A stretch of 64,000 bases of DNA from Candidatus Poribacteria bacterium (GTDB lineage: Bacteria > Poribacteria > WGA-4E > WGA-3G): positions 1 to 64,000 of the forward strand of contig JAJEJA010000024.1 in the NCBI GenBank assembly GCA_022828145.1. The letters run 5' to 3'. Position 1 is the first letter of the stretch; every line of letters starts with the position of its first letter. The position numbers and the translations under genes are program-made. Under the pieces are notes generated by a model. It did not search any database. It was not told the DNA's origin and saw nothing but the letters and a program-made list of their open reading frames with translations. This document shows positions 47,030-56,900 of this stretch, piece after piece.

Positions 47030-49486
47030 ATGGCTATTGATAGCATAGATCGCGGGGCGGGAGCCTATGATGCATCTGCTATACCGGCAGATATTGCCCG
47101 CGAGATTGAGATATACGAAATTACACTGGGTCGCGCACAAGCGGGTCAGATGGAAGAGGACATCTTCACAGAACTAAGACTACGGCGCGGAGTCTACGGT
47201 CAACGTGATGATAGATCGCAGATGATTCGGGTCAAGATCCCCTTCGGCGGCATGACTGCCGACCAACTTGAAATGTTGGCAGATGTAGCCGAAGAGTTTT
47301 CTGATAACATCATACACATCACCACCCGACAAGATGTCCAATACCACTACGTTGACATCAACAACACACCTGAATTGATGCGACGGTTAGCAAGCGTCGG
47401 AATCACAACAAAAGAAGCATGCGGGAATGTTGTCCGAAACGTCACAGCATGTCCTATCAGTGGTGTGTGTCAAGATGAAACATTTGACGTTACACCATAC
47501 TCAATGGCACTGTCCGCATTCCTATTAGGACACCCAGATGCACAGGATTTTGGTCGTAAGTTCAAAATCGCATTTTCTGGTTGTGAAGAACATGCATGCG
47601 GTTTAGCAAATATGCACGACATCGGTGCTGTTGCTGCTGTTAAAGAAATTGATGGTGAAGTCAAAAAAGGATTCAAACTATATGTAGGTGGTGGACTGGG
47701 TGCTGTGCCACATCAAGCAAAAGTTTTTGATGACTTTGTCCCCGCTGAAGAACTTCTACCGATTTCCCAGTCTATTTGCAGAGTGTTTACCCGTTTAGGT
47801 GAACGCAAAAACAGGAATAAGGCAAGATTGAAGTTTGTTATTGCCAAACACGGTATTGAAGAATTCCGTAGGTTAGTACTTGAAGATCGTGAGACACTCA
47901 GACATGATCCTGTTTGGACAGAATATCTTGATAATCTTGATGCTTATGATGAAAGTCCACTCAAACCACCGACACAACTGAACGGTGCTGCGAAACCGGA
48001 AGGTTTTGACGAGTGGTACAAATCAAACATTCGCTTACAACGTCAACCCGGTTATGCGTTTGTCACGATAACACTCCCGCTTGGAGATTTAACAGCGGAT
48101 CAGACTCGTGCCTTAGCTGACATCTCTCGTAAGTATGTGAAGGATACGATTCGTGCAACTGTTGAGCAGAACATTGTGCTGCGTTGGGTATCAATGACAG
48201 ATTTACCTGCACTCTATCGTGAACTTAAAGCTATCGGTTTAGGTGATCCTGGTGCAGAATCACTGGTAGATATCACTGCTTGTCCCGGCACTGATTCCTG
48301 CAAACTTGGTGTTTCATCATCTCGTGGTTTAGCGGCACATCTACGTGGTCATTTCATTGAACACGGACTTCAGGAAGATATCAAGGATTTTCGCATAAAG
48401 ATCAGTGGTTGTCCGAACTCATGTGGACAGCACCATATTGCGAATATTGGGTTCTTCGGTTCGTCTAAACGTATGGGTGAACATATAGCACCACTCTACC
48501 TTGTCTTACTTGGTGGACACATGGTTGAAAACGCCAGTTCTTATGGACTCGCGACAGGTAAAATCCACGCGAAGTATATCCCTGAGTTTATTGAAGAGTT
48601 GACGGGGATGTATACAGCAGAACGTGGTGAAGAGGAAACCTTTACGGATTATGTCAACCGACTCGGTAAAGCGGAAATCAAGACTATCCTGTCAAAATAC
48701 GATAAGATTCCACCTTACGAGGAAGCACCTGAATTCTATGTTGACACTGGAGATACGAAGGATTTCCAACTCAAGACGGGTGTAGGTGAATGTGCTGGTA
48801 AGTTGGTCGCTCTCGTTTCAATGAAGTTGGAAGAAGCAGACCGTCTCATCTATGAAGCGGGATTGAACCTGGAGGATGGGACCTATAAAGAATCTGCGGA
48901 TAAAGCATTTGATGCAATGGTCAGATCAGCAGATGGTCTGTTAACGACTGCCGGTTTACAGTATATTGACGATGCAACAACTGTGAGTGAGTTTCGTAAA
49001 CATTTCTTTGATGCTGGTAACTTTTTTGCTGGATTTGGTGCACATCTGTTCAAGGCGACAGAGGAAGACACTTCAACTTTTGATGAGGAGAGAGCACATC
49101 GCCGTGTAGAAGAGGCAACGCTTTTTGTTGAAGAATCGCATAATGTGTATAATCGTATGCGGATTAAACAGGAAGAAGAGGAAGCGAGTAAACGGAGGAC
49201 ACGCAGATCGCGTCCCGCCCCGAAACCGAAAGTTGTCAAAGAAAAGAAACCTGTTGAGGAAATTACGGATAGTCTTGATCTGAAGGGTGTTACATGTCCG
49301 TTTAACTATGTCCAAGCCAAGGTTAGGTTAGAAACAATGGACGTCGGTCAGCTCTTAGAAATCACCATTGATGACGGAGAACCGATTGAGAACGTGCCGA
49401 AGAGTCTGACCAACGACGGACATGAGATTCTTGATACGAAGAAGATAGGAGAACACTACCGTCTTACTATCAAGAAAGGTGAATAG
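47030..49486 (+). CDS. Siroheme sulfite/nitrite reductase fused to a TusA-like domain
   Basis: 818 residues; AAGGAG 7 bases before ATG 47030. Two pseudo-symmetric ferredoxin-like/siroheme halves (about 35-300 and 330-600). The C-terminal half has the canonical 4Fe-4S/siroheme cysteines: C418-x5-C424 and C461-x3-C465 (ISGCPNSCGQ). The N-terminal half also has cysteines: C141-x5-C147 and C185-x4-C190. A helical domain (about 605-720), a basic linker with KRRTRRSRPAPKPK and a TusA/SirA-like domain (LKGVTCPFNYVQAKVRLE) follow. It reduces sulfite to sulfide or nitrite to ammonia with ferredoxin; the TusA-like tail favours sulfur. Confidence 0.88.
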   Translation: MAIDSIDRGAGAYDASAIPADIAREIEIYEITLGRAQAGQMEEDIFTELRLRRGVYGQRDDRSQMIRVKIPFGGMTADQLEMLADVAEEFSDNIIHITTRQDVQYHYVDINNTPELMRRLASVGITTKEACGNVVRNVTACPISGVCQDETFDVTPYSMALSAFLLGHPDAQDFGRKFKIAFSGCEEHACGLANMHDIGAVAAVKEIDGEVKKGFKLYVGGGLGAVPHQAKVFDDFVPAEELLPISQSICRVFTRLGERKNRNKARLKFVIAKHGIEEFRRLVLEDRETLRHDPVWTEYLDNLDAYDESPLKPPTQLNGAAKPEGFDEWYKSNIRLQRQPGYAFVTITLPLGDLTADQTRALADISRKYVKDTIRATVEQNIVLRWVSMTDLPALYRELKAIGLGDPGAESLVDITACPGTDSCKLGVSSSRGLAAHLRGHFIEHGLQEDIKDFRIKISGCPNSCGQHHIANIGFFGSSKRMGEHIAPLYLVLLGGHMVENASSYGLATGKIHAKYIPEFIEELTGMYTAERGEEETFTDYVNRLGKAEIKTILSKYDKIPPYEEAPEFYVDTGDTKDFQLKTGVGECAGKLVALVSMKLEEADRLIYEAGLNLEDGTYKESADKAFDAMVRSADGLLTTAGLQYIDDATTVSEFRKHFFDAGNFFAGFGAHLFKATEEDTSTFDEERAHRRVEEATLFVEESHNVYNRMRIKQEEEEASKRRTRRSRPAPKPKVVKEKKPVEEITDSLDLKGVTCPFNYVQAKVRLETMDVGQLLEITIDDGEPIENVPKSLTNDGHEILDTKKIGEHYRLTIKKGE

Positions 49487-49628
49487 ACCTTCAGTATAAC
49501 GTGTCTATCAGTTCAAAAACGTTTTACGACAATGCGTTAGCACAACGTGTTGAATAAAAGGTTGTGTTTTATTTGGAGGAGAGTGCCATGCATGCATTCT
49601 CCTTCTTCTTTGCAGACCATGCAATAAC

Positions 49629-49659
49629 TTTACACACCCACACCTACAGGGTGTGTAAA
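49629..49659. repeat. 11-bp inverted repeat
   Basis: TTTACACACCC (49629-49639) and GGGTGTGTAAA (49649-49659) with a 9-base loop. The left part (ACTTTACACACCCACACC) recurs at about 57636-57653, where the right arm is missing. Confidence 0.65.
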
Positions 49660-49758
49660 TATTTTGGCAGCGTTTGCATATCAGCTCAAGCCAAGATATA
49701 GCACTCCGCTGGAGTGCGGGGTTTTGGACATTGTGAGTTCTATAGACATATCACGCCT

Positions 49759-49967
49759 CTGGCGTGAAGATATCTCTTACCTGTCAAGAACGCTCTTTGC
49801 TCCAGATGAAGTTTAAATAATTAATTGGGTAATTGTCTATTTGCATAATGCAGGTTCACTACACTGCTGGCGAGGTTTCCTAACCTCGCCTAATTACCTG
49901 AATATTTTCTTAAACTTCATCTGGCGTGAAGATATCTCTTACCTGTCAAGAACGCTCTTTGCTCCAG
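49759..49967. mobile_element. 115-bp inverted-repeat element flanked by 47-bp direct repeats
   Basis: An exact 47-bp direct repeat occurs at 49759-49805 and 49921-49967. Between them, 49806-49920 has perfect 11-bp termini ATGAAGTTTAA / TTAAACTTCAT and an internal palindrome GGCGAGGTTTCC / TAACCTCGCC (49869-49890). Confidence 0.7.
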
Positions 49968-50078
49968 CGGAGCAATATGTCTATAGAAAAATGTATGTCA
50001 AGAGACCGCACTCCAGCGGAGTGCTATGTAAACAAAACTGAACATAACCAAAAAACAATGCTCTGCCAAAAACTTTAC
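49955..50078 (+). repeat. Dispersed repeat, copy 1 (paralogue at 57517)
   Basis: About 124 bp nearly identical to 57517-57642. It contains two hairpins with the common core CTCCAGCGGAG: GCTCCAGCGGAGC at 49961-49973 and GCACTCCAGCGGAGTGC at 50008-50024. Non-coding. Confidence 0.8.
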
Positions 50079-50107
50079 TCACCTGTAATCTGATCATGAT
50101 CGTCTCT

Positions 50108-50136
50108 TTGATACTTCTATCCGCATGTGCTATACT
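50108..50136 (+). promoter_or_regulatory. Sigma70-type promoter of the 50324 gene
   Basis: TTGATA (50108-50113), 17-base spacer, TATACT (50131-50136). The predicted start coincides with the left edge of the element at 50141. Confidence 0.55.
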
Positions 50137-50140
50137 ATTT

Positions 50141-50287
50141 ATACCATTTCTACTATATAGTATACCATTTCGTAGGTCGGGTAGAGCGGAGCGAAACCCG
50201 ACACGTATTGATTATGTCTATCATGTCGGGTTTCGTACCTCTACCCGACCTACGGATGAATGGAATAAAAATAATTCAAATTGGTAT
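50141..50287. mobile_element. MITE-like element with ATACC termini and a GTAG repeat pair
   Basis: ATACCATTTCTA at 50141-50152 (and a second ATACCATTT at 50162), with facing AAATTGGTAT at 50278-50287. The inner facing pair of GTAGGTCGGGTAGAGCGGAG units is at 50172-50202 and 50225-50253. Termini are less well preserved than at 42076. It fills most of the leader of the next gene. Confidence 0.65.
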
Positions 50288-50323
50288 TACATCAACAACA
50301 CAACATTAAAGGAACTCTTATAC

Positions 50324-52090
50324 ATGAAATTCCTACACTATTTACTTCTGTTTATTATCACAGCTTCATTGTCTTATGCAGAAGAACCAGACTCCTTAGG
50401 CACACCACCCTGGCAACCCATTGGTAAATATACACATCAACAAATCCGAGAGAGTTCCGGGATTGTCGCAAGTCGGCAGTATGAAGGTGTCTATTGGACG
50501 TTAAATGACTCAGGAAATCCTTCCTCCCTTTACGCAACAAAAAGGAATGGTGAATTAATCACAGAAATCAAGATACGCGGTACACGCAACTTTGACTGGG
50601 AAGCACTTGCCAATGACGATAAAGGACAACTCTGGATAGGTGACATCGGAAACAATAGCAGAATGCGAATTGACCTAAATGTAGCAGTCATAAAAGAACC
50701 AAATCCATTCACCGAAACAGAAGCAGAGGTGATAGCAAAATATCCTTATGCATACCCAGAAAAAAACGTAGATGCAGAGGGTCTGTTTATTGCTGATGGA
50801 ATTCCGTATATTGTGACCAAAGAACAAACAAGTGCTGTGCTATTCCGTTTCCCTGAAATGAAAGCAGACACGAAACAGGTCTTAGAACGTGTCGGACAGT
50901 TATCAGAAGCAAGACTTGTCACAGGTGCTGGTATCTCAGCAGATGGCAAACGAATTGCCGTCTGCACCTATAATTCTCTCTGGGTATATCACAACACTAA
51001 TGGTGACTTAGCACAGATGATCAAAACGAAACCGTGGGTATTAAAGCACAACTTTCAGGGGGAAGCGATATGCTTTGAGGGGTATAATCTATACCTGACA
51101 AATGAAGCACGCGATATCTACGCTCTCCCACAATTCTGGTATGAAAAACAACTGCAATTACCACCAAAAAACACCCAATCCGCAGTATCTCTGTTAGTCA
51201 AAAAAGATTCCGATGAATATGCAATAGAAAGTTATCGTGATGCAGGCATTGAGATAGACGGTGGACATGTCGCATTGAATGCACACGCTTCAGGGGATGC
51301 AATACATCAAAAGATTGACGTTCCTTATAGAAACCTATATAAAGTCAGTGCTATCTTGACGCGCGGTCCAGAATATGGACTTGCAGAACTCACAGTAAAT
51401 GGAAAGAAAGTCGGTAAATCCTACGATTGCTACAATTCTGAACGAATAGCAGGCACGTTGGTAATATTTGGTAAAGTACCATTGCAGCAGGGTGAGAATA
51501 AGATTATACTAAAAAGCGTAGACAAATCAGAAAATTCAACAGGCTACAAGGTTGGTATTGATTCTTATCAGGTCTTACACGCTTCCCCGTTTGTCCGACG
51601 TTATATGATCTTAGGTCCATTTCCAAAAGCAGAGGCGACACCGCCTTTACCCTCTACTGAAAACACACTCAACCTGAACCAAACTTACACAGGAACTGAC
51701 GGTAAAACGATCCGTTGGTATGAAGCATCAACAAAACGGAGTGGAATGCTTGATCTCCGTGCAAATATCGGGATGAATACTGGTGTGGTTGGATATGCGG
51801 TTACTTATGTCTATTCTCCAAAAACATTTGATACTGTCTTACTGTTAGGCAGCGATGAGACAACCAAAGTATGGTTAAACGGCACAGAAATTCATCAAAA
51901 ACGCACTTATAGACGTATCACACCCGATGCTGATAAAATTCCTTGTCAGATGAAAGTTGGTTGGAACGAAGTCTTGTGTAGCTTTGAGCAGAACAGTTGG
52001 ACTTGGGCACTGTATCTAAGGTTTATCAATGCTGATGGTGTGCTTAAATATAGCATCCGACCCAAAAATAGGGCAGATTATTTCTCTTAA
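50324..52090 (+). CDS. Secreted beta-propeller protein with the shared C-terminal module
   Basis: 588 residues from ATG 50324 (AAAGGA about 10 bases upstream). The frame is open back to 50096, but that part only translates the MITE. Signal peptide MKFLHYLLLFIITASLSYAE. Residues about 25-280 look like a six-bladed propeller (ESSGIVASRQYEGVYWTLND, WEALANDDKGQLWIGDIGNN, DAEGLFIADGIPYIV). A middle beta domain follows, then the C-terminal module: YMILGPFPKAE, LLGSDETTKVWLNGTEIH, WTWALYLRFINADG. Function unknown; a surface or periplasmic carbohydrate- or ester-related role is only a guess. Confidence 0.8.
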   Translation: MKFLHYLLLFIITASLSYAEEPDSLGTPPWQPIGKYTHQQIRESSGIVASRQYEGVYWTLNDSGNPSSLYATKRNGELITEIKIRGTRNFDWEALANDDKGQLWIGDIGNNSRMRIDLNVAVIKEPNPFTETEAEVIAKYPYAYPEKNVDAEGLFIADGIPYIVTKEQTSAVLFRFPEMKADTKQVLERVGQLSEARLVTGAGISADGKRIAVCTYNSLWVYHNTNGDLAQMIKTKPWVLKHNFQGEAICFEGYNLYLTNEARDIYALPQFWYEKQLQLPPKNTQSAVSLLVKKDSDEYAIESYRDAGIEIDGGHVALNAHASGDAIHQKIDVPYRNLYKVSAILTRGPEYGLAELTVNGKKVGKSYDCYNSERIAGTLVIFGKVPLQQGENKIILKSVDKSENSTGYKVGIDSYQVLHASPFVRRYMILGPFPKAEATPPLPSTENTLNLNQTYTGTDGKTIRWYEASTKRSGMLDLRANIGMNTGVVGYAVTYVYSPKTFDTVLLLGSDETTKVWLNGTEIHQKRTYRRITPDADKIPCQMKVGWNEVLCSFEQNSWTWALYLRFINADGVLKYSIRPKNRADYFS

Positions 52091-52134
52091 TCCCTCAAAA
52101 TTCTAATAATTTCCCATTTTTTTACATTTTTAAC

Positions 52135-52163
52135 TTGATTTTTTTTGCATAAATTGATATAAT
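52135..52163 (+). promoter_or_regulatory. Sigma70-type promoter of the 52239 gene
   Basis: TTGATT (52135-52140), 17-base spacer, TATAAT (52158-52163). The predicted start is about 70 nt before ATG 52239. Confidence 0.6.
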
Positions 52164-52238
52164 TCTATATTACTTTAGACTGAATAAACTTTAATTATCA
52201 AAATGCTACATAACATTTTTCACACAATGAGGTATATT

Positions 52239-53009
52239 ATGTATCGTGATTTTTTCATGAACAGATGGGCTATTGGATGTATTGCCTTTCTGATTATATT
52301 CTCAGCTGCATGTATTTTCTGGTATCAATACGATACTGCAAAGGACAGAAAAGTATTAACCGATGCTCAAGAATATGTGCAAAGATTGGAGAACAACCAC
52401 AAGTCAAATGCCAACAAAGTGATATATAGTGAGAATAACCCTATGGCTGATGAATCCACTCTAACTGCTGAAAAACATCTAACTAATACGAGTAGCGTGC
52501 TGGTGCCAGGTACGACATCAATACAGTCTAAAAGTAAAACTAAGAGTGCTTCAACAGACATAGAAAAAGCGGACAGTTTCATTTCACCATTTGGTTTCGG
52601 ACCATATCCAAAAGTACCAGTTGATTATTTTAGCAAACCCATCTGGATACATGATCCATCAAACATAAACGACTTTCCTGATCATGCACTTATGAATATA
52701 GAACTAATTGATCGAGTTCTTGTCAAACTTTGGGTACAAGGAGACCATGCTATCATAGGGGGTAGCACGCACAATGGTAAAGTCTATCCACACTATCCCG
52801 ATGTTGTCTATGTTGGTTACAAAGAAAAAGTAACTGAAAACGGTGAGACTTACCGTTTCATTTCTAGCATAAAATCATCACCGTTGATCAGACTGGATCC
52901 AGTTAAAGCATTAGAAGGTGATATTCCTCCACACTATAGGATAGTTGATTTGGAAAAGGCAGGAATAGATCCTTATGAATTTCTTAATTTAGATGAACCT
53001 GAATATTAA
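52239..53009 (+). CDS. Membrane-anchored protein of unknown function
   Basis: About 256 residues from ATG 52239, chosen because GAGG lies 6 bases upstream; earlier in-frame ATGs have no such site. One N-terminal membrane segment (WAIGCIAFLIIFSAACIFWY), then a low-complexity linker rich in Ser, Thr and Lys, then a compact domain (FISPFGFGPYPKVPVDYFSK, VLVKLWVQGDHAIIGG, VYPHYPDVVYVGYKEK). The family is not recognised. Its stop overlaps the region just upstream of the next gene, suggesting a two-gene unit. Confidence 0.75.
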   Translation: MYRDFFMNRWAIGCIAFLIIFSAACIFWYQYDTAKDRKVLTDAQEYVQRLENNHKSNANKVIYSENNPMADESTLTAEKHLTNTSSVLVPGTTSIQSKSKTKSASTDIEKADSFISPFGFGPYPKVPVDYFSKPIWIHDPSNINDFPDHALMNIELIDRVLVKLWVQGDHAIIGGSTHNGKVYPHYPDVVYVGYKEKVTENGETYRFISSIKSSPLIRLDPVKALEGDIPPHYRIVDLEKAGIDPYEFLNLDEPEY

Positions 53010-53023
53010 TGGAGGATTACAAA

Positions 53024-53817
53024 ATGTCATTACATGTTTTAAGTTGTATTGCAAAGAGTTTATGCATGCTCTCAATTATATTATTTCCACTTAATGCGAT
53101 TGCATATTATGAAACTGATCAGACATATGGCGTGTGTGATGCTACTTGTTCTGTCAAAGAAGAAGAATATACCAACACAGTTCAGGTCTTCCCTAATCAA
53201 CCTAATTTTGGCACGCAACAATCTGCGTCCGGTATTGTTTGGGCAGACATGTTTAATGATATGGGAGACCGAAACGATGGATGGTACGATATTACCGTTG
53301 ATCTAAATGGTGTTGTATCTGAAAAAACAGAATACTATACATCTGGTGTATACGAAAGCCATTCAGATACAGATTACTTCTCTGGTAAACGTCCTAGTGA
53401 AGTTTCAGGTTATGGAACGAGTTATTCTTATCTTTATGGTGTTGGATGTTCAGATTCTGATTATTTGACAAAAAACTTTGAAGATAGAGCAAATAACGAC
53501 AAATTAGGAATTTCTCCAACCGATAGAGATCAACGTCCAGTTCCCGGCGACACATTTTATTTTAAGGTTGCCTGTGACTCACAATTTTACTGGATAGATG
53601 TGTGGGTTAAAGCACCATGGGACACGAGTGAAAAGGGAACAAAATTAGGTAATGGTGTACTTGGAGATGGGTGTCAACTGAACATACATTCAGTTATACG
53701 TTCCCAAGTGGTGTCATGAATACCGGAGATTTTCTGATAACTGCAACTATTTACCGATATTCAGATATGTCTGATTATACACAGACTTATACTGTTACTG
53801 TTTCTTCACCCTCCTAA
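53024..53817 (+). pseudogene. Secreted protein gene, probably frameshifted near its 3' end
   Basis: ATG 53024 has GGAGG 8 bases upstream. Signal peptide to about AIAYYETD, then a Cys pair in GVCDATCSVKEEEY and a beta-rich domain. The frame ends at TGA 53719 with VIRSQVVS. However, the -1 frame from the GGG at 53669-53671 continues with VSTEHTFSYTFPSG, then DFLITATIYRYSDM to TAA 53815-53817, which reads far more like a protein end. One G is probably missing (mutation or assembly error). If not, the coding sequence is 53024-53719. Function unknown. Confidence 0.6.
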
Positions 53818-53903
53818 TATACCGTATGCATTTAGTGGGGAGGTCAGAACTCCAAATATTTACTGAATATACACAACATTAGCAAATATAGATTTATCTT
53901 TAC

Positions 53904-53940
53904 AACACAAGCAGGTATTTTTAGATTACCTGCTTGTGTT
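53904..53940. terminator. Strong hairpin between convergent genes
   Basis: Perfect 14-bp inverted repeat (53904-53917 with 53927-53940) and a 9-base loop. The T-rich flank is weak. It is probably a two-way terminator for the 53024 gene and ileS. Confidence 0.6.
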
Positions 53941-53988
53941 TGTGATTATAAGACAGAACTCATTATGAATCTCCAAATTATCGCCGCA

Positions 53989-56900
53989 CTATACCTGCTC
54001 AACACTCAGTATTGCAGGTTCACCATTTAACTTCTGCTCAAGGCGAAACGCCTTTTCACCCGATGTTTCAACGACCTCAGTCGTTAACGTCTCCTCAAGA
54101 ATATAATCCCGATGTGTATCAAACGCTTCCGTTACAAGCGCGGATGAGGTGTTCAAACTCAGCTTAATCCGATCAGACACATTAAAGTCTGCCTCCTTCC
54201 GCATATTCTGGATTTTGTTAACCAATTCACGTGCCATACCCTCAAGCACTAACGCATGCGACAGTTCCGTTGACAATGCAACGAATTTCCTTGCATCCAC
54301 CTCTACAAAGAAGCCTTCTCGGTTCTGTGTCTGCACGTCAATTTCTGATGAATCAAGCGTGTACTCCCCATCTTTCGTTTCAATCTGCAAATTCCCATTC
54401 GCTTCCAATTCCGTCTTCATCTGTATAACATCTGCAGTTGCAAGTGCTTTAGCAATTGCTTGAACACCTTTACCGTATTTTGGTCCTAATACCTTGAAGT
54501 TCGGTTTGAGTGTAACTTGAGCAAATGCATCTAATTCTTCTGTAAATACGATTTCCTTGACATTCAGTTCATCGTGAACAAATGCAGATAAACGATTGAC
54601 TGTCTCTTTCTCGGAATCAGATAATCCACCAAGCGTGATTTCAGCAAGTGGTTGACGCGTCTTTATTCCAGAACGGTTCCGTGCGGCGTGTCCCATACTG
54701 ATAACATCACGCGTGAATTCCATATCCTTTTCCAATTCTGTGTCTATCAATGCAGCATCCGATACCGGATATTCTACCAGATGGACGCTTAAAGGTACTT
54801 CAGGATCAAGCGAACAAACTAAATTACGATAGAGTTCATCTGCTAAGAACGGAACAAAGGGTGCAGCAAGTTTCGCAACAGTAACAAGGACTTCATAAAG
54901 CGTAGCGTAAGCAGCTTGCTTATCTATCCCCGCTTCTGCACCCCAAAATCGGTCGCGAGATCGACGCACATACCAATTGCTTAGCTCATCTACAAACGTC
55001 TCAATAGCACGTGGTGCGTTAGTGAGATGGTAATTCTCCATGTCATCTCTGACCTTCTGTATCAGACTATGCAAGCGGGATAATATCCACTTATCTACGA
55101 CAGCACGATCAGCAACTGGTGGTGCATCCTGCAGAACATCAACCTTTTCCAAGTTAGCATACATTACAAAGAAGCTATAGACATTTTGAAACGTTCCCAT
55201 GAATTTTTTCAACGCTTCATCAATTCCTTCAATCTTGAAAGTCCTCTGTGCCCAAGGCGGTGAAGCAGTGAACATATACCATCGCATCGCGTCTGCACCC
55301 TGTTCGTTCAATACTGTCCAAGGATCCACAGTGTTACCACGACTCTTACTCATCTTCTGTCCATCGGAAGCAAGAATCAGCTCCAGACATAAGCAATTTT
55401 TGTAAGCAGGTTTGTCGTAGAGAAGGGTACCTGTCGCCAACAGACTATAAAACCATCCACGGGTTTGATCAATAGCTTCAGAGATAAAATCTGGTGGATA
55501 TGCCTCCTCAAACAACTCTTGATTCTCAAACGGATAGTGCCATTGTGCAGTATGTGCACAACCTGAATCGAACCAACAATCAATAACATCCTGTATGCGA
55601 TGCATTGTACCATCGCACTTTTCACAGGTAAGAACAACATCATCAACGTAAGGACGGTGTAGTTCTATGTCATCCGCTACTTCCTTACCAAGTTCTTTCA
55701 ATTCAGCAATACTCCCAACGCAATGTTGGTGTCCGCAATCATCACATATCCAGACAGGCAAAGGTGTTCCCCAATATCGCTCCCGACTCAATCCCCAATC
55801 AATATTGTTTTCCAACCAGTTTCCGAATCGTCCCTCTTTAATATGTTCCGGATACCAGTTGATTTCCTGATTGTGCTGTAGCATCTGGTCTCTGATAGCA
55901 GTCGTCCGGATAAACCACGATTCGCGCGCATAATATAGCAACGGATTATCACAACGCCAACAGAACGGATATTGGTGCGTATATTCAGCTGCTTTGAACA
56001 GCAATCCACGACTCTCTAAGTTCTCAATGATTTGTGGGTCAGCATCTTTGACATATTCTCCTCTCCACACATCCTTCATCTCAGACACAAATCTACCATC
56101 GGCACCGACCAATTGTATCAAAGGTAGATTATGTTTCTGTCCGATGTCATAGTCATCTTGACCGAAGGCGGGAGCAATATGCACCAGTCCACTCCCCTCT
56201 GTCGTTGTAACAAAGTTCCCAGTGACAATATAATACGATTTTTCTTGATATGTGCCAGCATCAAAAAGCGGTTCATATTCCAAACTACTAAGATCGCTAC
56301 CCTTATAGGTTTCAACAATCTGAGGCGATTCGTCCGCAAATACACTTTCCATACACTCTTTCGCAAGGATAAGGTGTTGTCCGTTCTGTTCAACTGCAAC
56401 ATAATCGTAATCTTCACCCACAGCCACGGCAACATTAGATGGCAGTGTCCAAGGCGTTGTCGTCCATACAAGCAGATAGGTATCATCTCTATCTTTCAAT
56501 TTAAAACGCACAAAGATTGATGGATCATCAACCTCTTGGTAACCCTGTGCAACTTCGTGACTTGCTAAAGTTGTTCCACAGCGATAACAATAGGGTTGTA
56601 CCTTGTGTCCCTGATAGAGTAAGTCCTTATCCCACGCCTGCCGTAGCACCCACCACACACTCTCTATGTAGTCGTTTGATAGTGTAATATAGGCATCATC
56701 CAAGTTCACCCAAAAACCGATGCGTTCAGTCATCTCACGCCAATCCTGTTCATATTGAAAGACATTTTCCTTGCACTTTTCAATAAAATTTTGAACACCG
56801 TACGCTTCAAGTTCTGCTTTATTTTTAATATTAAGCTGTTTCTCAACTTGGTATTCGACAGGCAATCCGTGAGTATCCCATCCCGCTTTTCTGTGGACGT

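Larger units (their letters stand above)
49487..50107. other. Non-coding repeat-rich region
   Basis: No credible gene. It holds short hairpins (GCACTCCGCTGGAGTGC at 49701-49717), the inverted repeat 49629-49659, the 47-bp direct repeats with an insertion between them (49759-49967), and a dispersed repeat (49955-50078). The open stretch 49841-50041 runs across these repeats and is not a gene. Confidence 0.7.

Noticed and set aside
49841-50041. 66-codon plus-strand ORF in the repeat region
   Set aside because: It lies across the direct repeat and dispersed repeat and has no protein features.
50096-50323. N-terminal extension of the 50324 gene
   Set aside because: It reads through the MITE and its GTAG repeats; ATG 50324 starts a clean signal peptide.
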